From Bin87 sp965222895 (GTDB lineage: Bacteria; Chloroflexota; Dehalococcoidia; Lucifugimonadales; UBA3495): DNA of 64,000 nucleotides. The notes beneath the pieces were generated by a model. The model ran no database searches and was not told the DNA's origin. It saw only the letters and a program-made list of their open reading frames with translations. The DNA lies in contig CBDCVB010000002.1 of the NCBI GenBank assembly GCA_965222895.1, positions 1,922,001 to 1,986,000 on the forward strand. The letters are read 5' to 3'. How positions within the stretch are numbered: position 1 is the stretch's first letter; every line of letters starts with the position of its first letter. Shown one piece after another: positions 33,020 through 42,250 of the stretch. The translations under genes were made by a program, and so were the position numbers.

Positions 33020-34309
33020 TCAGCCGGTCAGGGATTCCAGGTGCTCCCAGAAATTCGGGTACGAAACGGAAGCATCCTCGGCGCCGTGTATCGTGGTGTC
33101 GCCCGATGCGGCGAGGCCGGCGATTGCCAGCGACATTGCCAAACGATGGTCGCGGTGGCTCTCCACTTCGGCGCCGCTCAATCGGCCGGTTCCATGTATG
33201 ACCATGCTGTCTGCCCGAGCCTCAATGCTGGCGCCCATGCGGGTTAGTTCAGAGACCGTCGTGGCAATTCGGTCGGATTCTTTCACACGCAGTTCAGCGG
33301 CGTCCCTGATGATGGTGTCGCCCTCAGCAAAACAGGCCGCCACCGCCAGCACGGGTAGTTCGTCAATCATGATCGGGATGATTTCGCCGCCGAGGTCAAT
33401 ACCCTTCAGGCTTCCCGACGAGACGACCACATCCGCAACGGGTTCGCCGCCTTCGACGCGCCGGTTTTCAAGCTTCAATGCGTCGCCGGCGCCCATCATT
33501 TGCAGCGCATCGATGATGCCGGCCCGGCTGGGGTTCAGGCCCACGCCCTGAATCGTAACTACGGCGTTGGGGTGAATCAACCCCGCCACCATCCAGAAGG
33601 CCGCCGAGGAAATATCTCCGGGCACCGCCACGTCCACCGACTTCAGATGAGCGGGATGCAGAGTCAACGCCAGCCCGTCGGTATCCAGTCGCACACCCAT
33701 CGCCGACATCATGCGCTCGGTGTGGTCGCGGGACAGCGCCGGTTGATGCAACACGGTGGGCCCGTCGGCGGACAGTCCGGCCAGCATCAGGCAGGATTTT
33801 ACCTGTGCGCTGGCCACCGGCATCTGATACTCGATTGACCGCAGGGTGCCGCCGCGTATCGCCAGCGGCGCCAGGGTATTGCTGTGGCGTCCCATTATGG
33901 ACGCGCCCATTTGCTGAAGCGGCTGCACGACGCGGCCCATTGGTCGGGTGCGCAACGAACCATCGCCGGTCAACACGGCCAGGAAGTCCTGACCGGCCAG
34001 CAACCCGGAGAGCAGTCGCATCGACGTGCCGCTGTTCCCGGCGTCCAGCAGGTCCGTCGGTTCCTGCAATTGCGGTCCCAGCCCGCCAACGCGCACGCTG
34101 CCGGGTTCACCGAGCGGTTCGATGGTTACGCCCATCGCCTGCAGACAAGCGGCGGTGGAACGAACGTCTTCGCCATCGGACAACCCCGTAACCGTCGCGG
34201 CGCCGTCGGCAATGGCATTCAGGATTAGTGAGCGATGGGACACCGACTTGTCCCCAGGGACGGCCAGGGCGCCCACGAGGTTATCCGGTCGGCGGACAAT
34301 CTGATCCAC
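33020..34309 (-). CDS. aroA: 3-phosphoshikimate 1-carboxyvinyltransferase (EPSP synthase)
   Basis: 429 residues. The start holds GDKSVSHRSLILNAIADG, then LDAGNSGTSMRLLSGLLAG, RDHTERMM, and the C-terminal RVKESDRIATTVSEL and HRDHRLAMSLAIAGL, the standard EPSPS signatures in order. It transfers enolpyruvate from PEP to shikimate-3-phosphate in chorismate synthesis. It lies 17 bases after tyrA on the same strand, forming an aromatic amino acid operon. The IscB locus begins just beyond its stop codon. Confidence 0.97.
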   Translation of the reverse strand: MDQIVRRPDNLVGALAVPGDKSVSHRSLILNAIADGAATVTGLSDGEDVRSTAACLQAMGVTIEPLGEPGSVRVGGLGPQLQEPTDLLDAGNSGTSMRLLSGLLAGQDFLAVLTGDGSLRTRPMGRVVQPLQQMGASIMGRHSNTLAPLAIRGGTLRSIEYQMPVASAQVKSCLMLAGLSADGPTVLHQPALSRDHTERMMSAMGVRLDTDGLALTLHPAHLKSVDVAVPGDISSAAFWMVAGLIHPNAVVTIQGVGLNPSRAGIIDALQMMGAGDALKLENRRVEGGEPVADVVVSSGSLKGIDLGGEIIPIMIDELPVLAVAACFAEGDTIIRDAAELRVKESDRIATTVSELTRMGASIEARADSMVIHGTGRLSGAEVESHRDHRLAMSLAIAGLAASGDTTIHGAEDASVSYPNFWEHLESLTG

Positions 34310-34326
34310 GTTACATCCCCCGCAAT

Positions 34327-35364
34327 CTATTTTCGGTCATTGGGACGACGGGTGGATTCTTTGTCGTCGGGCCGTTCGCCCATCATCAAACGACGCGCGC
34401 GCTCCCCAATACTCCCGAGGAACATTTGACCCATGGATTCGCCAACTGTGGGGTATTCGGGTGTCTTCTCCTGTTCGCGGGAACGCGGATTCACCAAGCC
34501 GGCCATCAACTTTGCCCGCGCCAGCCTGGCATCCTCGAAGAGGGTGAGCATCGCTTCTGCGTCCGGTGGTTCGGTGTCGGTGTCCAGCAGCTTGCGATAC
34601 TCGTACAACTCCCGGATAAAAGCGTCGATCCAGGCCACGATCGGCTCAGGATTACTGACGCAAATATCGCGGTGCATCACCGCGTCGCCGGATGCCAGGC
34701 GGGTGATGTCGCGGTAACCGGAAGATGCCAGCTGCCCGATGTCAGACCAGTTGGCCGACTTGCTGGTGCAACCCACCAGGGCGGTGGACAGCACAAAGGG
34801 CAGGTGGCTCACCGCGGCTACGAAGCTATCATGTTCATCCACGCTGATGAAATAGGGTTCGCCGCCGACCGATTCAGCCAGTGTGGCGACTTCGCCGACG
34901 GCGCGCTGGCTGGCTTTGGGGCTGGGGATGACGCAGTAGGGTTTGCCCACGAACAGCTGGCCATCGGCGTTTTCAGGGCCCGGCGTTTCACGGCCGGCCA
35001 TGGGATGGCCCCCAACGAAATCCACCGAGTCCGGCAGCAATTCGTCGGCCCATTGCAGCACCTGGGTTTTGGTGCTGCCCACGTCGGTAACTACGCAGCC
35101 TTCCGGCAAGTAGGGGGACATGGCTTCCATCAACTCGCGCATCGCCATGACCGGAGTGGCCAACACAACGATGTCGGCGTCTTCGATAGCGTTACCCAGC
35201 CGGCTTTCCATCCGGTCGAAGGCTTCTCGGCGTTGGGCTCCGGCTCTGGCGGCGTGTTCGGCGTCGCTGCCGACCAGCACTAGGTTTCGCAGCGAGGAGG
35301 CGCGGAGGGCCAACCCCAGCGAGGTGCCAATCAAGCCGGTGCCGATAATCGTGATTTGTGCCAC
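34327..35364 (-). CDS. tyrA: Prephenate dehydrogenase
   Basis: 345 residues from the GTG at 35364, chosen because the NAD-binding AQITIIGTGLIGTSLGLALR starts right there; the frame stays open far upstream without protein-like sequence. Further signs are VVLATPVMAMRELM, VTDVGSTKTQVL, FVGGHPMAGRETPG and SHLPFVLSTALV, the TyrA catalytic region. It oxidatively decarboxylates prephenate to 4-hydroxyphenylpyruvate for tyrosine. An acidic/basic tail ends the protein without an ACT domain. First gene of tyrA-aroA. Confidence 0.93.
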   Translation of the reverse strand: MAQITIIGTGLIGTSLGLALRASSLRNLVLVGSDAEHAARAGAQRREAFDRMESRLGNAIEDADIVVLATPVMAMRELMEAMSPYLPEGCVVTDVGSTKTQVLQWADELLPDSVDFVGGHPMAGRETPGPENADGQLFVGKPYCVIPSPKASQRAVGEVATLAESVGGEPYFISVDEHDSFVAAVSHLPFVLSTALVGCTSKSANWSDIGQLASSGYRDITRLASGDAVMHRDICVSNPEPIVAWIDAFIRELYEYRKLLDTDTEPPDAEAMLTLFEDARLARAKLMAGLVNPRSREQEKTPEYPTVGESMGQMFLGSIGERARRLMMGERPDDKESTRRPNDRK

Positions 35365-35714
35365 TAGGTGGTTTCGCTCCCACAACAGACTTGCGACCGC
35401 CAACGAGCATACCATGACAAACGAGAATACGATGCCAAACGGGAATACGATGACAGCGGATGTCGTAACTGGCTGGTAGTGTACAGCATCCGCAACCGCC
35501 GGTAAAACGGTGAGCAGTTGGATGCGAACTGTGGCTTGTGGTAGGTCGGCGTGGATCAGGGTTGACAAAACGCCGATTCCGGGCCTACGGTGGGCCAGCA
35601 ATTGAGCGCGAATAATGCGTTGCAAATGTTGAGTCCAGTGCTCGCAGAGGCTGCCCCAGGCCCCGGGAAAATGCGCCCCGGTGACAGAAACGCGAAGTAC
35701 CAAGAGGTTGTCCG
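35365..35714. other. Divergent intergenic region between tyrA and proV
   Basis: About 350 bases with no supported gene. It contains two 18-base tandem units (starting 35414 and 35432, ATGACAAACGAGAATACG type) plus a degenerate third, and a possible promoter toward proV at 35562-35591. Confidence 0.5.
35562..35591 (+). promoter_or_regulatory. Possible promoter of the betaine transporter operon
   Basis: Consensus TTGACA (35562-35567) with a weak TACGGT (35586-35591) after 18 bases, about 120 bases upstream of proV. Confidence 0.35.
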
Positions 35715-37142
35715 ATGGTCACAACCAACGATCCGTCCGCTAACGATCCATCCGCTAATGACCCGTCCACCGTCGCACCGACCGTGTCCGAATCAATCGA
35801 CGATGCGATCGACGGTGCGTTTGCTGAAGCGTCGGGTGCCGTCGAGCAACCTTTCATCCGCGTGCGTTCGGTATGGAAAGTTTTCGGCAAAGATCCAGAG
35901 AAGGTGCTGAACCCGGAACACGAAGGCAAAGGCAAGGGATTTTTCCAGAGCGAATTCAACAACGTGGTCGGCTTGCAGGACGTGTCTTTCGACGTTCAGC
36001 GCGGCGAAACCTTCGTGATTATGGGCCTCTCCGGCAGCGGCAAATCCACCATGGTGCGGTGCCTGATCCGTCTGATTGAACCGACCGCCGGCAAGATTTC
36101 CATTGATGGCGAGGACATTACCACAATGTCCGACAAAGACCTCATTACCTTCCGTCGCAGCAAAGTCGCCATGGTATTTCAGCACTACGGCCTGATGCCC
36201 CACCGCAACGTGCTGGACAACGCGGCCTGGGGGCTGGAGGTGCAGGGCGTCAGCAAAGAAGAACGCTACTCCCGCACTCGCGAAGTGCTGGACCTGGTTG
36301 GCCTGGGCGATTGGGAAAACTCCTATCCCCGCCAGCTGTCCGGCGGGATGCAGCAACGCGTCGGTCTGGCCCGCGCCCTCGCCGTCAATACCGACATCAT
36401 GCTGATGGATGAGCCATTCAGCGGCCTCGACCCACTAATCCGACGGCAGATGCAGGACGAGTTGCTGCGACTGCAATCCGAGCTGCAAAAGACCATCGTT
36501 TTCATCACCCACGACCTCAACGAGGCATTGAAGCTGGGCGACCGCATTGCGATTATGCACGACGGACAAATCGCACAGATCGGGTCGCCGGAGGACATCG
36601 TGCTGCGCCCCGAAGACGAGTACGTGGGCGATTTTACTCAGGACGTGCGGCTGGAAAGCGTGCTGACCGCCAACAAGGTGATGGTCACGCCCAAGGCTAC
36701 CGTGATGGGGCACCAGGGGCCGCGCGCCGCTCTGCACACCATCGGCAACAGCGATGGCGACGCGGCCTGGGTGGTGGATATGCGGGAACGCTACATGGGG
36801 CTGCTGTCCATTACCAATGCCGAGAAGGCCGTGCGGGCCGGAGTCAAGCGCTTCGACCAGGCTTGGCAATTCGTTGACCGGGAGTATGTCGCAGTACCAC
36901 CGACCACCAACTTCGACGAGCTGATCCCAAGGGCGATGAGCAGCGACTTTCCCATTCCCGTGGTTGATGACGCCAACGTTCTGGTGGGAGAGGTGCATCG
37001 GAGCGCGCTGGCCGAGGCGTTGGCCGAAACCTCTGCCGCCGAACATGATTATGAGGCGAACGCAGCCGAAAACTCGACGCTGGCTGAGGCAGCCCAGGCC
37101 GGCTCCACAGGCGAACAGTCCACGGATTCAGACAATCGGTAA
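35715..37142 (+). CDS. proV: Glycine betaine/proline ABC transporter ATPase with CBS domains (ProV/OpuAA)
   Basis: 475 residues; ATG preceded by AGAGG. An unusual ~50-residue leader with three NDPSA repeats precedes the ATPase: Walker A GLSGSGKSTM, QHYGLMPHRNVLDN, signature LSGGMQQRVGLARAL and Walker B IMLMDEPFSGLDPLIR, followed by FITHDLNEALKLGDRIAI. The C-terminal ~150 residues form a CBS pair, which senses ionic strength in OpuA. It energises import of compatible solutes at the inner membrane face. proW begins 68 bases downstream and proX follows. Confidence 0.94.
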   Translation: MVTTNDPSANDPSANDPSTVAPTVSESIDDAIDGAFAEASGAVEQPFIRVRSVWKVFGKDPEKVLNPEHEGKGKGFFQSEFNNVVGLQDVSFDVQRGETFVIMGLSGSGKSTMVRCLIRLIEPTAGKISIDGEDITTMSDKDLITFRRSKVAMVFQHYGLMPHRNVLDNAAWGLEVQGVSKEERYSRTREVLDLVGLGDWENSYPRQLSGGMQQRVGLARALAVNTDIMLMDEPFSGLDPLIRRQMQDELLRLQSELQKTIVFITHDLNEALKLGDRIAIMHDGQIAQIGSPEDIVLRPEDEYVGDFTQDVRLESVLTANKVMVTPKATVMGHQGPRAALHTIGNSDGDAAWVVDMRERYMGLLSITNAEKAVRAGVKRFDQAWQFVDREYVAVPPTTNFDELIPRAMSSDFPIPVVDDANVLVGEVHRSALAEALAETSAAEHDYEANAAENSTLAEAAQAGSTGEQSTDSDNR

Positions 37143-37210
37143 GTCTCACATGAAGACCTGAACGGCAGTGACCGACTCCGTTCCGGGCGTCTCCACCGCA
37201 GGAAGAAATC

Positions 37211-38314
37211 ATGGCAGCAATAACCAGTGACGAGCCGGAAACCGGCGGGCCGGTAGTTGCGGAGGTAAGCACGAGTTCGGAAAAAGTGGCAACCCGTTTC
37301 ACTCTGCAAGGTATGCCCAGCCTGTATAAATGGGGGCTTGCCGCGGCGTTCGTCCTGATCGTGTCGATAGCGAGCCTTGCAATCTGGGGCCCGGGGATGG
37401 GGTTCCCGACCACCGTGGCTTCCACCGAGGTGGCAACCAGTAACGGCGCAACGATCACGCTGGAGCGGTCGGTGCGGGACGTAACCGGCCGTGTAATTGA
37501 CGACGCCGTTATGTGGCTGACAGTAAACGGCGGCTGGTTCTTCAACGGGTTGAGCACCGGGGTGACCTACGCTCTGGTCTACATCGAGAAGGCGTTCACC
37601 TGGATTCCGTGGCCGGCGACCGTGGCGGCTCTCTGCTTATTGGGATTCGCAGTGGGCCGTTGGCCCTTGACCATCTTCACGGCGGCGGCGCTCCTGTACA
37701 TTGGGTTCATGGACCTTTGGGAGAATATGATTGATACGATTGCCCTGATGGTGGTGGCGGTTGTATTGTCGGTGGCGGTGGGTTTGCCGCTGGGTGTACT
37801 GACCGCGAGGAACCACACGGTCGACCGGATAATGCGGCCGATCCTCGACGGAATGCAGACGATGCCCAGTTTCGTTTACCTGCTGCCTGGAATACTGTTC
37901 TTCGGGTTGGGGAAACCGGCGGGCATTTTCGCGACGATCATTTACGCAGTGCCGCCGGTAATTCGCCTGACCAATCTGGGCATACGCCAAGTATCGCCGG
38001 AGACCGTGGAAGCAGCGCGTTCCTTTGGCGCGTCGCCATTGCAGATTCTCACCAAAGTGCAGATTCCCATGGCGCTTCCCACCATAATGGCGGGCATTAA
38101 TCAAACTACGATGATGGCGCTGGCGATGGTAACGATTGCCAGTATGGTGGCCGCCGGAGGTTTGGGGGACAACGTACTGCGCGCCCTGCAGAAGACACAG
38201 TCCGGCAACGGGGCGATTGCTGGGCTGGCAATCGTGTTTTTGGCCATCGTGATCGACCGATTGACCCAATCGGTAGCCCGCAGTCGGCAGGAGGCGTTGT
38301 CGGACGGTCGTTAG
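37211..38314 (+). CDS. proW: Glycine betaine/proline ABC transporter permease (ProW/OpuAB)
   Basis: 367 residues with an N-terminal cytoplasmic stretch (~45 residues), a first membrane helix (50-70), a periplasmic loop, and five to six further helices. The permease EAA-type loop reads ETVEAARSFGASPLQILTKVQIPMALPTIMAG and the segment RPILDGMQTMPSFVYLLPGILFFGLG is typical of ProW/OpuAB. It forms the channel energised by the preceding ATPase. Preceded by AGGAAG near the ATG. Confidence 0.94.
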   Translation: MAAITSDEPETGGPVVAEVSTSSEKVATRFTLQGMPSLYKWGLAAAFVLIVSIASLAIWGPGMGFPTTVASTEVATSNGATITLERSVRDVTGRVIDDAVMWLTVNGGWFFNGLSTGVTYALVYIEKAFTWIPWPATVAALCLLGFAVGRWPLTIFTAAALLYIGFMDLWENMIDTIALMVVAVVLSVAVGLPLGVLTARNHTVDRIMRPILDGMQTMPSFVYLLPGILFFGLGKPAGIFATIIYAVPPVIRLTNLGIRQVSPETVEAARSFGASPLQILTKVQIPMALPTIMAGINQTTMMALAMVTIASMVAAGGLGDNVLRALQKTQSGNGAIAGLAIVFLAIVIDRLTQSVARSRQEALSDGR

Positions 38315-38442
38315 CTTCGTGCCGGTAGGCTAATATTCAGTTTTCGTCGCATTATGTGAATAATGGTTACGGAACACCACGTTATGTTACGTGGCATAAC
38401 TGCAATACGGCGCAAAATGGCTCCAAAGTGTACTGGCGCGGT

Positions 38443-38471
38443 TTGACACCGCCAACCCAGGCTGTTATAAA
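38443..38471 (+). promoter_or_regulatory. Strong promoter of proX
   Basis: Consensus TTGACA (38443-38448) and TATAAA (38466-38471) with a 17-base spacer, 66 bases before the proX start, give the binding protein its own transcript. Confidence 0.75.
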
Positions 38472-38536
38472 TATCGACACTGCTTTGCAACCGGGCTTGC
38501 CCGGAAATTACGAGCTTGCCCAAGGGAGGGACTGCT

Positions 38537-39682
38537 TTGCCTACCAAGTTGAGATTTATCGCGCTGTCGATGGCGCTGGCCATCGTTACAGCAATCGCCA
38601 TCGTGGCCTGTTCGCCAGCCGAACCGCAGCAGATCGAAGTGACCCGCGAGGTCGAAAAAGTCGTTGAGGTCGAGAAGGAAGTAGAAGTCGAGAAACAGGT
38701 TGAGGTAACGCGCGTCGTCGAAGTGGAAGTGACGGCGCCGGAAGGCCCCAAAGAAGCCATCATCTTCGGCGACCTGAGCTGGGACAGCGCGCTGATCCAG
38801 AATAGGATTGCCCAGTACATAGCCGACAAGGGTTACGGTTACCCAACTGAGACCAAAGCCGGCGACACGCTGCCCCTGTTCCAGGGCCTCAAGCGCGGCG
38901 ACACCGACGTGACCATGGAAATCTGGCTACCTAACCAGGACGAAGCCTGGGCGGCCGCGCGCGCCGACGGCGCCGTGCTGTCCGTGGGTACCAGCCTGGG
39001 TGAAGACTGGCAGTCCGCCTTTGTGATTCCCGCCTATCTCCAGGAACAGTATCCTGACTTGGACAGCGTTGAAGATCTGACCGACTCGAAGTACAAGGAC
39101 TTGTTCAAGACAGCCGAGACCGGCGACAAGGCTCGGCTGGTTTCCTGTGTCATCGGTTGGGCCTGTGAAGAGGTTAACGCCAAGCAGGTTACTGGATACG
39201 GCCTCGACGACCACGTCGAAATCGTGAACCCCGGTAGCGGCGCGGCGCTGAACGCCGACCTGGAGGGCGCTTATGCTCGCGAGGAGCCCTGGCTGGGATA
39301 CCAGTGGGGCACCAACGACCCGGCGCTGAATCTGGACTTGGTTCGCCTCACCGAGCCAGCCTACAGCGACCAGTGCTGGTTTACTACCAAAGCCTGCGCC
39401 TACGAGAATGCGACCATCCTGATTGCCGTGAACCCCGATCTGCCCGGAGCCGCTCCGGACGTCATCGCGATGCTGCGCAACTGGGATTTCAACATCGACA
39501 TCTATAAGTCCGTGGTGCGCTGGCGGGGCGCGAACCCCGACGCCGACATCAACGACACGGCCTTGTGGTGGCTCAACAGCAACGCCGACATCTGGAGTAG
39601 CTGGGTGACGACAGACGCTGCCGCGTCCATCCGGGCTGCGTTGAGCGCCAGTGAGGTTCCGGACGGCTGGCCCTCCGAATAG
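38537..39682 (+). CDS. proX: Glycine betaine/proline-binding lipoprotein (ProX/OpuAC)
   Basis: 381 residues from a TTG at 38537 with GGAGGGA upstream. A lipoprotein signal (FIALSMALAIVTAIAIVAC) ends in a lipobox cysteine, followed by a charged Glu/Val/Lys linker of VEVEK-type repeats about 40 residues long, seen in many Chloroflexota binding proteins. The mature domain (EAIIFGDLSWDSALIQNRIAQ ... EIWLPNQDEAW) matches the OpuAC type II substrate-binding fold, with aromatic residues available to box a quaternary amine. It is anchored outside the membrane and delivers betaine or proline to ProW. Its separate promoter fits the excess of binding protein over permease. A strong terminator follows. 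Confidence 0.93.
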   Translation: MPTKLRFIALSMALAIVTAIAIVACSPAEPQQIEVTREVEKVVEVEKEVEVEKQVEVTRVVEVEVTAPEGPKEAIIFGDLSWDSALIQNRIAQYIADKGYGYPTETKAGDTLPLFQGLKRGDTDVTMEIWLPNQDEAWAAARADGAVLSVGTSLGEDWQSAFVIPAYLQEQYPDLDSVEDLTDSKYKDLFKTAETGDKARLVSCVIGWACEEVNAKQVTGYGLDDHVEIVNPGSGAALNADLEGAYAREEPWLGYQWGTNDPALNLDLVRLTEPAYSDQCWFTTKACAYENATILIAVNPDLPGAAPDVIAMLRNWDFNIDIYKSVVRWRGANPDADINDTALWWLNSNADIWSSWVTTDAAASIRAALSASEVPDGWPSE

Positions 39683-39712
39683 CGTTCTTAATTAGCGCTC
39701 ACAGGATATATG

Positions 39713-39746
39713 AGGCGGCCCCGTTCCCGGGGCCGCCTTGTTTTTT
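39713..39746 (+). terminator. Intrinsic terminator after proX
   Basis: An 11-pair GC-rich stem (39713-39723 with 39728-39738) and a run of six T (39741-39746), 30 bases past the proX stop. Confidence 0.9.
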
Positions 39747-39809
39747 CTGCTACAATGCAACCCGTTTCCGGCCTCCGTTTTACGTCGATTGATCAGGAAT
39801 TCGGCACCG

Positions 39810-40544
39810 ATGACTACCGCGCAACCCGCAACTGTTTTGTCTGACGCAACGCTGGCTGCGCTCAAAGCCATCCCTACTCAAACGCTCATCGACGGGCTGT
39901 GGGTTATGGGGTGGCCGATGAGCATGATTGAGGGGGCCAACCCGCTTCAGCCCGGGCAACACATGGCGGGCCGAGCCGTTACCCTGCGCTTCGTGCCGCA
40001 CCGTCCCGACCTGGCTGCGGACAAACCCAAGGGTTCCGACTCTGCCGAGTACGTGGCTTTTGAGCTGTGCGGGCCGGGTGAGGTGCTGGCCATAGATGCC
40101 ATGCGCTGGCCGTACAGCAGCATCGGGGGCGACATCAAGTTTTATCGCCTCTACCAGCGTGGAGTTGGTGGGCTGGTAACCGACGGCGCCGTGCGGGACA
40201 CCAACACGCTGAAGGAATACGGCTTCCCGGTGTACTCCGCCAACGCCACCGCCAAACAGGGGCCTGCCGAATTCTGGCCGTGGCAGGTGAACGACTGCAT
40301 TCAGTGCGGCGGCGTGCTGGTGCGGCCGGGGGATGCCATTGTTGGCGACGACGACGGTGTGGTCGTGGTGCCGGCGAGCGCTGCTGATGAGGTCATCCAG
40401 ATCGCCCACCAGCGCGAGGAAGTTGAAGCTGTCATCAAGGATCAACTTGCCATCGAGCAATGTTCTCCGGGCAAATACTACCCATTCAACGACAATACCT
40501 GGAAACTCTTCGAGGAAAAGACCGGCAAAAAGCCTTACCGCTAA
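39810..40544 (+). CDS. RraA-like / dimethylmenaquinone-methyltransferase-like family protein
   Basis: 244 residues from the ATG at 39810; a TACAAT at 39750-39755 may be its -10 box. Features are LKAIPTQTLIDGLWVMGW, AGRAVTLRFVP, GEVLAIDAM, a GGLVTDGAVRDTNTL segment and VRPGDAIVGDDDGVVVVP, the pattern of the RraA/HMG-aldolase family, which binds a divalent metal and in several members acts as 4-hydroxy-4-methyl-2-oxoglutarate aldolase or oxaloacetate decarboxylase. The older menaquinone methyltransferase label is not supported for this family. A CMD-like gene follows. Confidence 0.85.
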   Translation: MTTAQPATVLSDATLAALKAIPTQTLIDGLWVMGWPMSMIEGANPLQPGQHMAGRAVTLRFVPHRPDLAADKPKGSDSAEYVAFELCGPGEVLAIDAMRWPYSSIGGDIKFYRLYQRGVGGLVTDGAVRDTNTLKEYGFPVYSANATAKQGPAEFWPWQVNDCIQCGGVLVRPGDAIVGDDDGVVVVPASAADEVIQIAHQREEVEAVIKDQLAIEQCSPGKYYPFNDNTWKLFEEKTGKKPYR

Positions 40545-40570
40545 TTATTCCACCCCCTGTCGCACTCTAA

Positions 40571-40609
40571 ACCCTTCACCCTAACCCTTTCCCATAGAGG
40601 GAGAGGGAC
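40571..40609. repeat. Dispersed-type palindrome (CCCTAACCCT...AGAGGGAG)
   Basis: A short inverted sequence with CCCTTTCCC and GGGAGAGGG arms lies between two genes. The motif resembles common intergenic palindromes; a related CCTTAACCTTATCCC stretch occurs at about 17459-17473. Confidence 0.35.
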
Positions 40610-40644
40610 TGATCCCTACACCCACATTGCGAGGAGAAACCCTT

Positions 40645-41208
40645 ATGGCACGACTACCGCTAGCGTCCCGAGCAACCTCACCAGCCGGACAGGAAGCAAC
40701 TTTCGACGAGATTTTGCAGGGCGGCCCGGTTCCCCAGTACGGCCCTGGATCGGTGATGTCCCACGTTCCGGAGGCGAGCAAACACGCCACCGGCCTGAAC
40801 CAGTACCTGCGCAATCACTCCAGCCTGCCTCTGAAAGCCGCCGAGCTCGCGATGCTGGTGGCTGCCCGTGAAATGGACTGCCAGCACATCTGGAACGCCC
40901 ACGCCGAGTCGGCCCGCGACGCCGGTGTCCCCGACGGCGTCGTCGACGCCATTCGCGATGGCAAGGCTCTACCAGCGTTGGCTGCCGACGAGTCGGCGGT
41001 CATCCACCTGGGCCGCGAGATTCTGCGCAATCACCAGGTTAGCCGCGGTGGGTATCAGAGCGCGCTGGAGATATTCGGGCAACAAGGCACCATCGAGCTG
41101 ACGCTGGTGCTGGGCAACTACACCATGCTGGCCATGCTCATCAACACCTTCGAGGCCGACCTGCTGCCCGACCGGGCGGAACCGCTGCTGCAGAAAATAA
41201 CCGGATAA
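40645..41208 (+). CDS. Carboxymuconolactone decarboxylase-like protein
   Basis: 187 residues from the ATG at 40645 with GAGGAG upstream. The central segment LPLKAAELAMLVAAREMDCQHIWNAHAESARDAGVPDGVVDAI shows the CMD-fold helix pair. Typical AhpD-like members have CxxC; here a single Cys lies in the DCQHIW segment, so it is nearer the hydrolase/decarboxylase-like CMD proteins. Function unknown, possibly in ring-cleavage product metabolism. A close paralogue lies at 49269-49829 (shared xELDCQ/H.W.AHA motif). Confidence 0.85.
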   Translation: MARLPLASRATSPAGQEATFDEILQGGPVPQYGPGSVMSHVPEASKHATGLNQYLRNHSSLPLKAAELAMLVAAREMDCQHIWNAHAESARDAGVPDGVVDAIRDGKALPALAADESAVIHLGREILRNHQVSRGGYQSALEIFGQQGTIELTLVLGNYTMLAMLINTFEADLLPDRAEPLLQKITG

Positions 41209-41211
41209 CGG

Positions 41212-42234
41212 TTAGCGTTCCCGGCGGTAGATCTGAACCCGATGACGGCAGGAATCGACGACGTAGATCCTGCCGTCATCGTCTACTTTCACCGATGTTG
41301 GGCCCCAGAACAGCGCTTCGACGCCGGCGGAAGTCTCCCGGTGTCTATCTCGCCAGGGGGTAACTGCCGGAGCTAAATCCGCCTGCTCACGTGCCGCCGC
41401 CTCATCCGGGTTGGCGGCCAGGTAGTCCGCTGCCCATGACGACACCGTGGCGTTGCCCCGCAGCGTTGCGACAACCTCGCCGTCCGGCCCAAATATCTGC
41501 ACCCGCTCGTTTCCCCAGTCCGCAACGTAGATATAACCTTCGTCATCGACGGCGACCGACGCCGGTCGGCTCAACTGACCCTTGCCATCGCCGGATGTGC
41601 CCCACTGCCCGATGAAGCGGCCATCCGCCGCAAACGCCTGCACCCGGTCGTTGCGCCAGTCAGCCACGAAAACGTGCCCGTCGCGGTCGCACGCCACGCC
41701 CCAGGGGGTGTCGAACTGACCGGCCTGTTTGCCGTACTGACCCCATCCGTGCAGGAATTCGCCGTCGGGCGTGAACCGTTGCACCCGGTGATTGAGGCCG
41801 TCGCTGACCAGAAGCGTACCGTCGGGGGCGACCGCGATGGATGCCGGGCGGTTCAGCTGTCCCGGCGCGTCACCCGTTTCACCCCAATGCCGGATGAAAC
41901 TGCCATTGGGGGCGAACACGTTGACCCGTTGCAATGCCTCATCGGTCACAAACAGGCGTCCTGATTCGTCGCGCGCAATGCCGCTGGGCCACCAGAATTG
42001 ACCATCCTCGGTGCCTCCGGTGCCCCACTCGCCGATGTACGCCTCATCCGCCGTGCAGACGCAAACCCGCTTGTGGTTCAGACGGGCGGTGGTTTCCGGG
42101 CCGCCCCGATTCAGCACATACATCACCCCACCGTCGGCCAGCGCCAAGTCGACCGGATGGATGAAGCCGCGTCCCAGGAAGGCCAGGAACCCAACGGTGT
42201 GGCTGTAGGTAAAATTGGCGGTAGAAGTCATCAC
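41212..42234 (-). CDS. NHL-repeat beta-propeller protein
   Basis: 340 residues with about six NHL-type repeats, for example GQLNRPASIAVAPDGTLLVSD, GQFDTPWGVACDRDG and GQLSRPASVAVDDEGYIYVAD. There is no signal peptide, so the propeller is probably cytoplasmic or exported by another route. A GTG (42234) and an ATG (next codon) are both possible starts. It follows DUF1800 by 16 bases, as the last gene of a three-gene minus-strand unit with the radical-SAM-like gene. NHL propellers bind proteins, RNA or ligands; this one's partner is unknown. Confidence 0.85.
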   Translation of the reverse strand: MMTSTANFTYSHTVGFLAFLGRGFIHPVDLALADGGVMYVLNRGGPETTARLNHKRVCVCTADEAYIGEWGTGGTEDGQFWWPSGIARDESGRLFVTDEALQRVNVFAPNGSFIRHWGETGDAPGQLNRPASIAVAPDGTLLVSDGLNHRVQRFTPDGEFLHGWGQYGKQAGQFDTPWGVACDRDGHVFVADWRNDRVQAFAADGRFIGQWGTSGDGKGQLSRPASVAVDDEGYIYVADWGNERVQIFGPDGEVVATLRGNATVSSWAADYLAANPDEAAAREQADLAPAVTPWRDRHRETSAGVEALFWGPTSVKVDDDGRIYVVDSCRHRVQIYRRER

Positions 42235-42250
42235 GGCAGTCGGTGGATAA

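Noticed and set aside
35365..35703. N-terminal extension of TyrA by 113 codons
   Set aside because: The extension has no protein-like pattern, contains tandem repeats, and the dinucleotide-binding motif starts at the GTG at 35364.
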